This document shows, in pieces, positions 1 through 11,925 of a stretch of 64,000 bases of DNA (its first letter is position 1; every line of letters starts with the position of its first letter). The notes below the pieces were generated by a model that saw only the letters and a list, made by a program, of their open reading frames with translations, was not told where the DNA came from and ran no database searches. The stretch is from NCBI RefSeq assembly GCF_000004195.4, contig NC_030678.2:76381404-76445403 (forward strand), given 5' to 3'. Made by a program: the position numbers and the translations under genes. Origin of the DNA: Xenopus tropicalis (Eukaryota; Chordata; Amphibia; Anura; Pipidae).

Positions 1-204
1 CGCTAGTGGGACGACAAACACTGCGTCGCGATTTCAGTGAAATCGCGGAAGTTGCCTTGAGAGGATGGCATATCCGCCGACGCGTATGCCATCCCATCAG
101 TGATTTACATTTTCACCGGTGGGATGGCAATTCGGGGAGATTAGTCGCCCGCGAACAGGGAGATTTGTCGCGGTCGACTAATCTCCCTGTGTGCCAGAGC
201 CCTC
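1..204. repeat. CpG-rich MITE end with hairpin
   Basis: This segment is much richer in CpG than its surroundings. It contains an inverted pair, GGGGAGATTAGTCG at 134-147 and CGACTAATCTCCC at 175-187. A decayed relative appears at about 53205-53335 (shared GCCGGTGGGAT-like stretch). The left boundary is outside the window. The open frame across it is a by-product of the repeat, not a gene. Confidence 0.55.
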
Positions 205-350
205 AGAGGCAAAACAATCTTACTGAGTTTAATCAATGTTTAAATATTTGTTTAAGCAGACTTAAGGTATGGAGATCCAAATTACAGCAAAATCCCTTAT
301 CCAGAAAGCCCCAGGTCCCGAGCATTCTGGATAACAGGTCCCATACCTGT
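205..350 (-). repeat. Interspersed MITE of the GGATAACAGGTCCCATACC family
   Basis: The segment runs from GAGGCAAAACAATC to the end motif GGTCCCATACCTGT. Related copies or pieces lie at 2068-2110, 2632-2695, 4755-5036, 23023-23130 and 53936-54010. The shared parts are a CATTCTGGATAAC block, a GGAGATCCAAATTAC block and an AAACAATCCTATTG block. This is an abundant Xenopus-type repeat; I do not assign a superfamily. Confidence 0.6.
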
Positions 351-557
351 ACTACAAAGTACAACAGTCCGTTTTAACACTGCATTATTTTGGAATACCA
401 CATATTATATATATAGCTTTTTTGATGTTCCTCAGTAAATCTTATATAGTGCCACTTTTTTGCCCTTATCAGACTACAGAGCACATAATAGCTCCAGTTC
501 CCAAACTGGCACATTGAGCATTCTTTTATAAAGCCCTAGAAAAGAAATGTGTTGTGA

Positions 558-791
558 TTCACAAAGGATGTTGCACCACAAGCTGCAGCTGATGTCTCTT
601 TAAAGGAAACCATTAGTAACCTGATCCATATGTACAGCCTCAATGCACCAATAAGCGCCAAATTATCTTCTGACAATGCTGCCCTGGGAATTGCCTCTCT
701 TTGCAGCAACTTCATGTCACTGGTGCAAGCATTTATTAGAAACTTGAAGCTTATAGGTCATTTGGAGATTGATGAAACTGCTGCTCTCTAA
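558..791 (+). pseudogene. Unidentified coding-like fragment
   Basis: An open frame of 77 codons with a coding-like composition, rich in Ala, Ser, Asn and Leu, which is unusual for this AT-rich DNA. It includes the stretch ISNLIHMYSLNAP followed by an amphipathic ASLCSNFMSLVQAF segment, and ends at TAA 789-791. The frame is closed by a stop just upstream (555-557). No splice acceptor with a good pyrimidine tract precedes it and no initiator ATG with an obvious promoter is seen. I do not recognise the protein. It lies in intron 1 of the MORC1-like gene on the opposite strand. It may be a 5'-truncated retrocopy, a transposon-encoded remnant, or chance. Confidence 0.3.
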
Positions 792-1598
792 ATAAACAAG
801 GGACATTGGTGATCAGACCCAGTAATCTATATGCTACAGACACCATTGCAAGTACAGCACTGCTGAAGAAATGAAAATTCCTTCATCCCTATCTCCCCTC
901 AAGAAGAGAGGAAATATATGTACTATATTTATTGCCACAGCAGTTTAGGGAATTATGTAATACATAAGCAGTTACTAAATGTATGCATGTAATAAAGCAG
1001 GAATATATATATATATATATATTCCTTGTCCTCCACCATTAGAGGGTTATTCAGAGTGTTTAGCAAATGCAACATAGATTCTGATACCTCCCTGCAAATA
1101 GGAAAAATCTCTCCAAATTAAAAACCCTTTAGGTTAAAGATTTTCTTTTCTGGGGTAATTATGTGAATAAGCAGAATAATAAATATACTGAAAATAATAG
1201 GTATCTGTTTACAGGAATGAAAAAAAAAAACTATGTGACTGGACTGGGCCAATGGTGCGCCAATGCAGTCATTTGTGCATCACCACAGTCAGCTGAAGAC
1301 ACCTTTGGCTAATACATTCCAACTTCTTAGTTTTGCAGACACATCTAAACCAGGCCTGGGATTCAAAATAGGCCCTGGCATTTCAATTACACAGAGACCC
1401 AAACAGCCCCCACCAGTCCACTAAAATAAGGACTGTCTATGGTATCTTACAGCATTTGCCAGAATCCACAGATTGCCAGTCCGGGCCTGCTCTAGAGTGG
1501 ATGTTCTGGGGCCTAGGCAGGGGGCAGTGTTTCTCACTGATGAAAACAGAGCATCTTGCTCTACTGCAGTAGTAAGAGGCTAAAATACGTATTAGTAT
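792..1598. other. MORC1 intron 1, no gene seen
   Basis: AT-rich intronic sequence with an (AT)n run at about 1004-1021. The interval 1348-1492 resembles 9602-9732: both share AACAGCCCC, the CAGAATCCACAGATTG block and a GGGCCTG end, so this is another interspersed repeat family. No exon is supported. Confidence 0.5.
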
Positions 1599-2378
1599 TT
1601 AACGTGGACCTTTCACCCAGACATGAAAAGCTGTATAATAAAAGTCCTTTTCAAATTAAACATGAAACCAAAATTCATTTTTATATTAACACATTCAAAC
1701 CTATTATAAATGCATTTTAAAATCCCAGCTGTCAGTCATATACTGCCTGCCCCGCCTCTATGCCTTAGGCATAGAGGTGGAGCAGACAATTACTTAAACT
1801 TTCCATTCAGCACTCACATTCCCCCTACCTTCTCACCATCTAATTGTGTAGCCTGTGCATGGGCATATTGCTATGTTTAACCCACCTTCAGAATACAGTG
1901 CCTGCTTCTGCACTCTCTTTCCTGTGTGTATAACAGCACAACTGTTCTCCCACAGTCACCTCCATTGTCGTAAAACATGATGTTTTAAAAATTATTTCAT
2001 TTTTTCTCTGCAATAATAAAACAGTACCTTGTACTTGATCCCAGCTAAGATATAATTAATCCTTATTAGAGGCAAAACAATCCTATTGAGTTTAATCAAT
2101 GTTTAAATATTTCCTACTTTCTCACTATCTAATTGTGTAGCCTGTGCATGGGCAATAGCATCAGGTCCCCCATTCTGGCACATACACAAGATTTTGGGGT
2201 GATATAAAGCTTGCCTTAATAACAGTGCCCACAAAATGGTACCTGCCTGCTGGCTGTGATTGTATATTCCCAAGACTGAAGGAAACAAGTATTATGTCAA
2301 GTAGTATGTTAACACAATAGACAAACACAATAGAAAAGAAATTGGAATTTATTTCTTAGGGTGACAGGTCCCCTTTAA
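1599..2378. mobile_element. T2-type MITE, TTAA target site
   Basis: TTAA at 1599-1602 and at 2375-2378 bracket inward-facing ends. The left end reads roughly CGTGGACCTTTCACCC and the right end GGGTGACAGGTCCCCT. A strong internal hairpin lies at 1752-1780 (GCCTCTATGCC / GGCATAGAGGTGG). A piece of another repeat family sits inside at 2068-2110. TTAA duplication with TTAAAGG-like ends is typical of the T2 / Kolobok-like group. Confidence 0.65.
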
Positions 2379-2695
2379 AAGGGAAGTTTAAATCAGTGGT
2401 GTAACCCGTAAGGGATCAGTAAAAAAGCATTACATTTAATGTTTGCCCAGCACATACAAAAAAACTTCTTTTGGCAACTGTCCTATTTTATATGAAAAAA
2501 GCTTTCCACTGAATGGCATTAGACCTTTGTAAATCTTCCTACATAAGAACCAATCCCATTAAATGCTTATCAGTGTGTCATTATCGGCTGCTCTCCATGG
2601 TACTGAATATAATGAACATATATATCACTGATATGGGATCTATTATTCAAAATGCTTGGAACCTGGGGTTTTCCGTTAATTCTGATCACCATATC

Positions 2696-3111
2696 TTAAA
2701 GGAACAGTAACACCAAAAAATTAAAGTGTTTTAAAGTAATTAAAATTTAATGAACGGTTGCCCTGGACTGGTAAAACGTGTGTTTGTTTCAGAAACTCTA
2801 CTGTAGTTTATAAAAATAAGCTGGTGTGTAGCCATAGGCATTGCCATTAAAAAGGAGAAAGGGCACAGTTTACATAGCAGATAACAGATAAAACACCATT
2901 GTATTCTACAGAGTTTATCTGTTACCTGCTATGTGCCTGTGCCTTTACTCTTTTTGAATGGCTGCCCCCATGGCTACACAGCAGGGTATTTATATAAACT
3001 GTAGTAGCATCTCTAAAGCAAACATATGGCTTTTACCAGCGCAGGGCAGCAGTACATTATAATTTAATTACTTTGATACATATTTATTTTTTGGTGTTAC
3101 TGTTCCTTTAA
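2696..3111. mobile_element. T2-type MITE, AACAGTAACACC subfamily
   Basis: The target TTAA is at 2696-2699 and 3108-3111. Ends are AGGAACAGTAACACC and, on the other side, GGTGTTACTGTTCCT, a good terminal inverted repeat. The middle holds a second palindrome (CATAGCAGATAACAG / CTGTTACCTGCTATG). Other copies lie at 17682-18096, 26011-26359 and 26780-27345. Confidence 0.85.
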
Positions 3112-4754
3112 GTTTACTGTAAAAAAAACATAAACATTAAGGGGCAGATTTATCAACATCCCACAAATATATGAAAACCTCAAAATACTCCCTTTTGCAA
3201 GAATTTTTGTGTGCTAACAAATGAAAAAAAACCCCGCAAAAACACCTCTAAAACCTCAAATAAAAAAGGGATTTTGCCACTAACGAATTTATGCAGTGTA
3301 GTTAGGATTAAGTACAAGGGGCATTGTTTATTATCCATAAGTGTCCTTAAAAAGGAATCTATGGGAGATGGCCTTCCCTTAATTTGGAGGTTTTTGGATA
3401 TCAGTTTCCCATTCGTGTATATCAAGATTCTTTACCTATGATTCAGGGCCCAATAATGGGCCTTATTGATGTTTAGGGTGGGTCTTTATGATCTCTTTAA
3501 TATAGTTACATTTCTTCCTACAACTAAACATTTTAATTAATGCAAATTGCATTATAGATTCTAAACCAATCTGTAGTTTGCTAAAATAACTTGAGTGTAG
3601 TTTGAATCCCCACAGAAAAAATGTTAGGAAACACTGTATTAGATCATTATAAATGCCATAAATGGTTAACTGCACATTAATCTCTTGCATCAAATCACAT
3701 ATTTTAAATCTAACATTTCTAAAGAGGATTGTAGTGCTTTTAAACAGGTTTTATAAAGCAAAGAGGAAGGTGGAACTTCGTGGTGGTGGTGGTAAAATGG
3801 GTAAAGAATGGTAAAAACAGATTTCAGCAGGGTGGAAAAAACACAGCATTAGGTAAAAAAAGATTTTCATTGAACATAAGACACTAAAAATGATAATGCT
3901 GCTGTGATGTTTTATAATATTTATTTTAAGGGGAAAATATACCCCACTGTTCAACATGAGCTCATTTAGTTGAGGTTATGTAAAAAAATGCATTAACACT
4001 TAATAAAATATAAATATAAATTGTTGTTTTATACAAAAAAACAGAGGGACTTAAAGTCCCAGTATTCTTTACACAATGGAACAAGGTGAGGGAGGGGTTG
4101 CATTACACTATCAGCCTAAGGTAGGAAGGAAATGGTCCCAGCAAGCACTGACAGACTACAGTGGCTTCCTTCCAATCTGTAGAGTCAGGTATGTCTGTGT
4201 AAAAATTCATTTATAATTATATCTGGTTCAGATGTTTATGCAGCTTTTCTACAAGACCAACTGAATAAGCTTGTGTCAAAAGGGAGGGGGGTACATTTTC
4301 TTTTTAAACAAATAGGCTGGGCTTTTATAACTATCTTTTTCTAGCTGCTAAGCACTGTATTTGCCTTCTTTTGTAATCTCTGTAACACAACTGCTATACA
4401 AGTTACACTGACTCACCTTAAACGAGGGGAATAAAAGAAAGAAAGAATAAAGAGAACTGTTTCAATGCATAAAACTGCTAAATGTTCTCTAAGTGCACAG
4501 CCAGTGTCATATTAAATGTTGTCATATTAAATGTTGTGCCCCCTAATCACCCCCTTAACCTGCCTTTAGGATGGATCTCTTCTTGGGTGAAAGCTTCACA
4601 AATGCGCAGAGGTACATATTAATACAGAAGATAAAATCAAAGAAGCAGATAAAATGCAGAGAGGAAAAAAGTAACTGGGGAGAAAAGTAGAGGGGAATAG
4701 GGCTGTTTTACATGGGAAATTTATAAGGGAAAACAAAAACCCTATTCATTTAGA
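3112..4754. other. MORC1 intron 1, no gene seen
   Basis: The start (about 3139-3460) carries the GGGGCAGATTTATCA motif of a further frog repeat. The remainder is AT-rich with short homopurine runs, such as AAAGAAAGAAAG near 4435. I see no MORC exon on the minus strand: no match to the LFGALAEL or DNARDA blocks expected for exon 2. Confidence 0.45.
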
Positions 4755-5210
4755 TAGAACATGTATAAGATCCCTTATCTTGAAACCCATTATCCAGAAA
4801 GCTTTGAATTAAGGAAAGGCTATCTCCCATAGAATCTAATATTTAAGAATAATTTCCTATTCTTGTGGCTGATGTTAACTAAGCTGCATAAATCTATTTT
4901 GGTGGCAAAACAATCCTATTGCGTTTATTTCATGTTTAAATGATTTTAGCAGATGCGGTGATCCAAATTACAGAAAGACTGTAACGTGGAAGACATCAGG
5001 TCCAGCGCATTCTGGATAACAGATCCTATACCTATAATATACATAGGAATTTAGGTTAAAATGATGTCTTTCAAGTTCATCCTTGTGATGTAAGGCAAAA
5101 CCCCATCTGAAGCCTCTCTAATTTGCCACATGGGGGGGAAATATTCCTTCCTTACTCCAAGATGGAAATTGAACCAGTCCCTGGATCTACTTGCACTAAG
5201 GGTAAGGCCC
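4755..5210. repeat. Two adjacent interspersed repeats
   Basis: 4755-5036 is a second, diverged copy of the GGATAACAG/CCATACC family seen at 205-350. 5041-5200 belongs to the family that includes AAAACCCCATCTGAAG, CTAATTTGCC and ATTCCTTCCT; better copies lie at 10851-10975 and 46080-46330. Confidence 0.55.
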
Positions 5211-5392
5211 CATGGAGCGTTGGCTCTCAGCCTGGTATTTTTTTTTTAGCCTGAGAGAAGCGGATCCGCTCCTGTACACAGCTCCATTGATCTGCACAGC
5301 ATCCACTTGCTTGCAGCAGGCACACACAGGAGAGTGGATTGGAGGTTGGCCCAAAGACCTCCGATCCACTTGTTAGGATTTTTTTTTCCAGC

Positions 5393-5851
5393 TTAAAGGG
5401 GTGGTTCATCTTATATTTAATTTATAGTATGTCATAGAATGACCAGTACTAAGCAACTTTTTAATTGGGCTTCATTATTTACTTTTTCTAGTTTTTAAGT
5501 TATTTGCTTTCTTCTTCATACTCTTTCCAGCTTTCAAATGGGGGTCACTGACCCCGGCAGCCAAAATCAATTGCTCTGTGAGGCTGCAGCTTTATTATTA
5601 TTGTTACTTTCACTTTTCTTTCTGTTTAGATCCTCTCCTATAAACCACTTATAACCACTTTCTGGTCACTAAGGTCATTTGGACCCTAGCAACCAGATAA
5701 CTGCTGGAATTCCAAAAGAGAGATTTGCTGAAGTGAAATAATTAAAAAAAATACACAAATAATAAAAAATGAAGGCCAACTGCAAATTGCCTCAGACTAG
5801 TACTCCCTACATTATACTAAAAGTTAATTCAAAGGTGAACAACCTCTTTAA
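5393..5851. mobile_element. T2-type MITE, GGGGTGGTTCA subfamily
   Basis: TTAA is present at 5393-5396 and 5848-5851. The left end reads AGGGGTGGTTCATC; the right end reads AAGGTGAACAACCTCT, its imperfect inverse. Relatives are at 7852-8195 and 60721-61145, both with TTCACCTTTAAATTAA-type ends and the internal motif CCTAGCAACCAG. Confidence 0.75.
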
Positions 5852-6423
5852 ACCCCTTACAACCCTGTGCTTACTTTCAGTCAGCAGGGCCAACTTTCCC
5901 AGAAACCCACAAAAGGTTGTAATTCCAAATATACTATCAGGGAATTACCACCTCCCCTACCCAAATAACCTGTACAGATAAAGCATCATACTGCAAGATT
6001 TATCTACTCTTGGCATGTTTCAGGGAAACAAATTAACATGAAATATCCTGTGATTTTGACAGAATGTTAAAATGATGGATGGCAATTGGTGTAACTGCTG
6101 TTGCATGAACCCACTGTGGACCCAACTATACTCAATTTAAAATAATGAGATCGCTGATCCACCAAATGAACCATTACAAAGTAAAACAATAATGAAAGAC
6201 TAACCAAAGTATTACAATGATCTTTATAAATATGATGGCTGTTAGCTATAGTGATGCTTTCTCCCCACGGTTGACCTATAATCTAACCAAATGTAACAGA
6301 CGTTTGGATTTCACAACTACATACTAAACCAACGTATTTGCAAGATAATAGTAGTGTAAGATAGAGTATATTGCTACACGCATTTAATAGAAGGGACAGG
6401 CCCAGCTAATAGTTGCTACTTAC
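5852..6423 (-). other. MORC1 intron 1, proximal part
   Basis: AT-rich sequence without recognisable repeat ends or exons. Its right border is the minus-strand donor GTAAGT, formed by positions 6423 down to 6418. Confidence 0.5.
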
Positions 6424-6488
6424 GAGTTGGCATGGATATATGCTAGGTTAAGGTTCGCTCTGGATAAGCACTTGTAGCGTTCAGCCAT
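6424..6488 (-). CDS. morc1: MORC family ATPase, first coding exon
   Basis: MORC proteins are nuclear GHKL-type ATPases with a CW zinc finger; MORC1 acts in germ-line transposon silencing in mammals. The exon encodes 21 residues plus two bases of a Ser codon, beginning MAERYKCL and ending IHAN-S. The pattern RY..L.RA.L.L..IHANS is the conserved N-terminus of MORC1/MORC2-type proteins, immediately before the ATPase domain (TTHS, LFGALAEL), which would be in exon 2 left of the window. The ATG (6486-6488) is the first in frame and has G at -3 and +4, a strong context. The open frame continues upstream without an ATG, so that part is read as 5' UTR. The exon ends at a consensus donor (GTAAGT). The N-terminal RY favours MORC1 over MORC2. 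The gene runs off the left edge. Confidence 0.78.
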
Positions 6489-6680
6489 CACTTGCACTCG
6501 GACTGCCCAGCGCTGCGTGGAATTTACTAAGGTCTGGCTGGCGATAACGATACCCAACACTTTTGCGGACGCAGGAAACTCTCTCACAAGCAGAACTACT
6601 TTAAACTGCACTAGCGCCCCCACACGGACAGTACTACTGAGGGAAAGGGTGGGGCTCTTACTAATAAGCAGGGAAGCTGA
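6489..6680 (-). promoter_or_regulatory. Probable MORC1 promoter and 5' UTR
   Basis: The roughly 190 bases upstream of the ATG are locally rich in C, G and CpG (for example GCGCTGCG, ACACGG and AGCGCCCCC on the plus strand) compared with the AT-rich flanks. This suits a small CpG-island promoter. No TATA box is evident. The start site cannot be fixed from sequence alone. Confidence 0.4.
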
Positions 6681-7851
6681 CTGGTTGCGTATGAATTATT
6701 TTGCCTGTTGTATGATTTGAATGATGAAAAACATAAACGCCTGCACTTTTTACAACCAATGCAGTTTCTAATAGGGATTGTTGGGCTGTGTGTCTGTCCC
6801 ACAAACTTTACACATCACACCCTATATATGGGTAATGAAGGAAGGCTGGAGTGGATTTTTACTTGCAGAGGTTTGGATATATCAATAGATGGTACAGGAA
6901 TAAGAAAATGGTTAGTTGTGACATTGGATTTTAGGGGTGATACTTTGCGCAAAATGTACAGTCAAGGTACCAATGGTAAAGGAATAAAAGGCTTACAGAG
7001 GTCACTAAACCCCTGAGCACAATTAGATCTATGCTTTCAAAGAGGTGACAAGTGCTTGCTCAGATCTGCTTGGTTGCTGTGGATTGTGGTGCCATTTAGA
7101 ACTTGTGTCATTTAGAAATCAAGCTATGATCCTATGTTATTGTATGTCTTCTTGTTAGGGATCACTTCTCTTGTTAGGGATCACTTCTCTTCTGAGGTTG
7201 GCCACTGATGTTAGGGATCAGGCCTTGTTTGCAGTCAAAATCTGAATGAATCATACATGTGAATCTATCAGAAATACAACAGGTCACATGTAATTCTGCT
7301 GATTGTTATTATTATCATAGTTTAGTTATACAGCACCAAAATTCCACGACTCTTTAAAGAGAATATACAGCTTTCACATCCGTTCCATTGAGCTTAAAAT
7401 CAATGGTCTTGCAGCTGCTGACTGGCATTGTTCCCTACTGCCAAGTATGCAACTATTATTGCATAAAAAATCCTGCTCCCTGCTGGCTCTTAGGTAGGGA
7501 AGTAGGGATTTATACAAGAGCGAGCAGGGGGATAGCTGTGAGTGGGAGGAAGGGCTGGTTAGGGTTTGCTACTCTGTGCCAGGCTTCTCAGAAGATTCTT
7601 TACGGGAATCCCGCAACAGATTTGTTATGTCATTGATTGGTTTGCTCTGGGTACTCTGGTCTTCTACTAATATTATATTTTCAGTTGTTTGTATTTTAAC
7701 CAGTGCATTCTGCATCAGAATTTAATAAAATCCAAGATAGTAAGCTCCCATGGGCCCCCATATAGATTTTAAGCCCAGGGGCAGGGGCCTCATTCTAGCA
7801 GGCCAGTATGATTGTGTGAAAATATCTCAACTGCTATCTGGCTGTTAGAGC
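6681..7851. other. Intergenic, no gene seen
   Basis: A short tandem duplication of TTAGGGATCACTTCTCT lies at about 7154-7190. The (TTA)n-TACAGCACCAAAATTCC segment near 7305-7355 resembles the 3' end of CR1/L2-type elements. A plus-strand open frame at 6708-7016 shows no recognisable protein feature. Confidence 0.4.
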
Positions 7852-8195
7852 TTATAGGGGTGCTTCACCTTCAAATTAAATTTTATTATGATGCACATAG
7901 AGATACTGAGACAATTTGCAATTGGTTTTTGTTTGTAATTTTGTGTGTTTTTTTTTAGTTATTTAGCTTTTTCTTTGGCAGCTTTGGTATTTTAGCACCT
8001 CTCTGGTTGGTCTTTTTTAACCCTAGCAACCAGGCAGTAATTTGAATGAGAGACAGGAATATGAATAGGCAAGGGACTAAATAGAAAGACAACTAGTAAT
8101 TTAAAAACTATTTAAAAAAAGACCAATTGCAAAGTTGCTAGAAATAGGATATTCTATAACATCATAAACATTAACTTAAAGGTGAACCACCCCTT
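7852..8195. mobile_element. T2-like MITE, diverged
   Basis: The ends are GGGGTGCTTCACC at left and GGTGAACCACCCC at right, inverse of each other. The internal TAACCCTAGCAACCAGG motif is shared with 5393-5851 and 60721-61145. TTAA at the borders is no longer intact. Confidence 0.6.
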
Positions 8196-9930
8196 AGCAA
8201 CCACACCTTAGCAACCAGGCATATAGTTTTAAAAAATATTAAAGTTGAAAAAAAAATAATAATAATTGACGGTGATTTTAATGTCCAGCACGTGGCATTG
8301 TCCTTTATTCCTCACTATCCAAAGCAGACTCAACAAAATGACCATATCATATCTATCACACTAATGTGTTTCATTATGTATTTTTGCCCCAGTATGCTCC
8401 TATTTAAGCTTTTACAGTACCTGATGTTATCATGAAAATGTGCATGGCTTATTGATGTGAGCTTCATGGGGAAAGGCAAGTTTGATTTTTGCATGTAAGC
8501 AAATATGTCCCGCAACCTGTTTTGTTCACAGCCAGTCCATATTTTTGGTTCAGGGGTGGTGACCCCAGACACCTTTAATCCCCCAGTTACTTGGCTGCCG
8601 TTTAACTCATTTAATCTGCAGAGCCTCCCAGCTCAGCCTATAAATTAATTTGTCATGTGATTGAAGCACAGTTCACACTACGTCCACTGATCCCATCTTG
8701 ACTATGCAGTTTGTATTTGTTCTCCAGAATACAAAAAGCCAATAGTAGAAAGAGTTGAGAAAGGCAAACTATGCTAATAAAGGGAATAACAAATAAATCA
8801 GAGAGAGAGAGAATTATTTCAAACAAGCTGAGACAAACCAGGGATAATTTTACATTATTTTCACACCTTTCATTCGAATAGTCTGAATACAAGACTTATT
8901 TGAGTGAAGACATGAGCTTGTTGGATGTGAGTTTCATGTAAATCCCAGCTGCTACATTACTATAGTAAATTACCATGCTGCCATGCCATTGTCATGTGGC
9001 AACAATTCATTTAAATCTACTGTACCTGTATTCTGAGAATTAGCATCATGCTAGTCTGTGTGGGGTTAGGACTGGCTGAGTTACCAGGTTTCTATACAAA
9101 TAAATCTAGCTAACACCTGCATGACTTCCCCTTACCTCCCTTTACTATTTTCTTCAACTCATAATTTTGCAGGAAAACATACAATGAATAAAGAAAATAA
9201 AAAAGCTGACAATAATTTAATGTGTCCATAATGTGTTTTTTATTTATTCTGTTCTGCATACATATTCTGAGAAATTTAATGTAAATGCATACATAGTGTG
9301 ATAAATCTAATGAAAAACAATAAATAAAAGTTATTGAAATTGCTGTGTAGTATATATTGTGGTGAGACAAACCTTGCAATAAATAAATATACACAAATAC
9401 AAAAATTAACTTATGTTAAGAGGCACAGGAGAAAGGAGGTCCCTGCTCCATAGAGCTTACAATCTCAATTTATAATTCAAATACCCCCAATGATAGGGGC
9501 ATTATAAGTTACCTTTGAGTTCTATGACCTGCAGCTTTTTGCTATGGTACAACCCCATCAGTTTCCTTATCATTTACAGTAGGAGCTACATTATGTCATA
9601 ACCAGGCTTGGCATTTCATGTACACTGAGGCCTAAACAGCCCCACCAGCCAACAAAATAGTGACTGCCTATGGCATCTTATAGCAGCCTCTCTGGCATGT
9701 GCCAGAATCCACAGATTGCTAGTCTGGGCCTGGCCATAACTCCATAAGAGAATAGCATTTTAGTAATATATTCCGAAGTGTTCAGAACTGGCAATTTAAA
9801 TACAGACAATTTTCACTTTACCCAATTTTACTTTTTTCCTCTGTGTTGTGAAACAAGCAACATTTGATACACTACTTGTGACTTTTTTTATTAAATACAT
9901 TTATTAAGAGCAAAACTTTACAGTGGGAAC
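8196..9930. other. Intergenic, scattered repeat pieces
   Basis: 9413-9470 has the GAAAGGAGGTCCCTGC...AGAGCTTACAATCT motif, also at 28240-28305, typical of a dispersed frog repeat. 9602-9732 matches 1348-1492. No gene is seen. Confidence 0.45.
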
Positions 9931-9946
9931 GGGGGGGGGGGGGGGG
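9931..9946 (+). repeat. Poly-G tract, 16 G
   Basis: Sixteen consecutive G. Copy number in such runs is unreliable in assemblies, and the run could form a quadruplex. Confidence 0.9.
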
Positions 9947-10269
9947 TGGTTTATGAAGAACAAACCCCCAAACCCACCCAAACATTTTTTATAAGGAGTG
10001 CAGTAAAGAGGATGCCAGGGTGTTGTTTAACTACCTATTGTCCATTTGATCTGAGGTGAAGTTCAAGTCCAGCATCCTCAGCCTGATTACTGGTTGGGTT
10101 GCTCAGAGTTGAGACTGACACCCAGTCTGTTGGGAGAGAGAATATATTTAGTGAGTGGTTTAGGATTTTATGCCCAATTTACACGCCAAAATCCCACAAA
10201 CAATCTGCACAAACATTTAGGAGCAGAGTCATTTTTTTCAGTCAAGACTACAGAGTTCACTAACCATCA

Positions 10270-10798
10270 TGACAAGGGGACTCCTCAATTTCCTTTCGCC
10301 TTCAGCCATCCCTCTGAACCCCATTGTTACATACATTAATAAAACACCAGGAGACGGAAATGGGTAAAAAGAGGCCACAGCATTTATTTACATTTTATCA
10401 AATAAATAGGACCTTGCCAGCCTCACCCCAAGGCAATATTCAAAGCCAGAATTCCATAAGAGATCGCTACTATGCTCTGCTGTTCCTTACTGAAGACTTG
10501 AGATCAGCACTATGTCATTATATCCACCACTGAGTATTAGGCTGCCTCTACCTACAGAGAGGATGGCCCCAAACTCTGCTACCAGCAGGAGCTGCATCTC
10601 CCACCATGAGAGAAGTTCAGCAGCCCTGCTGCCGGTCCTGAATCTGCAGTGCCTCGATGATAGGAAATCCAAGCAGGCTGTCACCTAGCACAAGCAGTAG
10701 TAGCGTCTGTATCAATCAACCCACCGTGCAGTCAAAGGAGAGAAGCTCCTTTCTCCCTCTTCTAAAATTTCCTGTGCAGTACTCTGGCAAGGTCCTAC
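10270..10798 (+). repeat. Direct-repeat copy 1, possible truncated LTR
   Basis: This block is repeated at 11390-11918 with an offset of exactly 1120 bases and I found no mismatch on reading. It contains an AATAAA at 10338-10343. If the pair are LTRs, this copy would be a 5' LTR lacking its U3. The last bases are CCTAC rather than the usual CA, which weakens that reading. Confidence 0.55.
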
Positions 10799-11159
10799 TG
10801 CTGCTGTGACAGAAACAACTTAAAATACATTAACATATATCCACTGTTTTGATCCAGAGGAAGGCAAAAAACCCAGCCTGAAGCCTGTGCCAATTATGCC
10901 TCAAGAGGGAAAAAATTCCTTCCTGACCCCACCTGGCGATCGGAAAATTCCCTGGATCAAGGATTTGACTTTTATTTAACATAAATAATACCATGCAGAC
11001 TCTCACATTCATACTGTATAGTGTTACCGAAACCACAATATAACAGTGCATATAGGAAAACATTCACATTCTGTTATTAACAGATAATATGAGAGCATAA
11101 AGAAGAAAATATCCTGGCATTTTACAAAATATACAAAAAAGAGGGGAGGGTGGGTGGGA
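10799..11159 (+). repeat. Segment between direct repeats, with SINE-like insert and purine tract
   Basis: 10851-10975 is a copy of the GATCCAGAGGAAGGCAAAAAA repeat family (compare 46165 onward). The end of the interval is a long purine run (AGAGGGGAGGGTGGGTGGGA) directly before TGTTTCTACC, exactly where a polypurine tract would precede a 3' LTR. No protein-coding remnant is seen. Confidence 0.45.
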
Positions 11160-11918
11160 TGTTTCTACCTGTTCAGAAGATAGGAAGTGAACTCCTTCTT
11201 TTGTGACATCATATCCCTATCCTTCTCCACCCCCAGCCCAGCTTTCCCCCTCCTTAACATACTGCTTCTCACCCAATCACAGCTGCATCTGATTTTTCCA
11301 ATCTTTAAACATAAACCAGTGTAATCTGGCTGCTGGTCATTCGGATCCCTTGTCATGCAGCCCCTGCGTTTATAGCTTCAGGGCTTCCTTGACAAGGGGA
11401 CTCCTCAATTTCCTTTCGCCTTCAGCCATCCCTCTGAACCCCATTGTTACATACATTAATAAAACACCAGGAGACGGAAATGGGTAAAAAGAGGCCACAG
11501 CATTTATTTACATTTTATCAAATAAATAGGACCTTGCCAGCCTCACCCCAAGGCAATATTCAAAGCCAGAATTCCATAAGAGATCGCTACTATGCTCTGC
11601 TGTTCCTTACTGAAGACTTGAGATCAGCACTATGTCATTATATCCACCACTGAGTATTAGGCTGCCTCTACCTACAGAGAGGATGGCCCCAAACTCTGCT
11701 ACCAGCAGGAGCTGCATCTCCCACCATGAGAGAAGTTCAGCAGCCCTGCTGCCGGTCCTGAATCTGCAGTGCCTCGATGATAGGAAATCCAAGCAGGCTG
11801 TCACCTAGCACAAGCAGTAGTAGCGTCTGTATCAATCAACCCACCGTGCAGTCAAAGGAGAGAAGCTCCTTTCTCCCTCTTCTAAAATTTCCTGTGCAGT
11901 ACTCTGGCAAGGTCCTAC
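11160..11918 (+). repeat. Possible 3' LTR: 231-bp module plus direct-repeat copy 2
   Basis: It starts with TG after a polypurine tract. It has a TATA-like TTTATAG at 11369-11375 and AATAAA at 11458-11463, in the order expected of U3-R-U5. The first 231 bases recur at 15673-15903 and the last 528 at 10271-10798. The boundary between the two modules, at 11390/11391, is the same in all copies, so they may be separate units rather than one LTR. The open frames in it are unrecognised. Confidence 0.45.
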
Positions 11919-11925
11919 CGCCACA

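Noticed and set aside
6..377. 123-codon open frame at the left edge
   Set aside because: It reads through two adjacent repeat families with hairpins; composition follows the repeat, not a protein.
6624..7016. Upstream in-frame extension of the MORC exon, and plus-strand frame at 6708-7016
   Set aside because: The extension has no ATG (the apparent start is GTG) and lies before the conserved MORC N-terminus; the plus-strand frame has no recognisable feature.
11165..11356. 63-codon minus-strand frame, repeated at 15678-15869
   Set aside because: Occurs only in the duplicated 231-bp module; no family match and no conserved motif.
10270..11918. Firm call of a complete LTR retrotransposon
   Set aside because: The purine tract, TATA and AATAAA fit, but the CA end, target duplication, primer-binding site and any coding remnant are missing, so it is listed only as possible.
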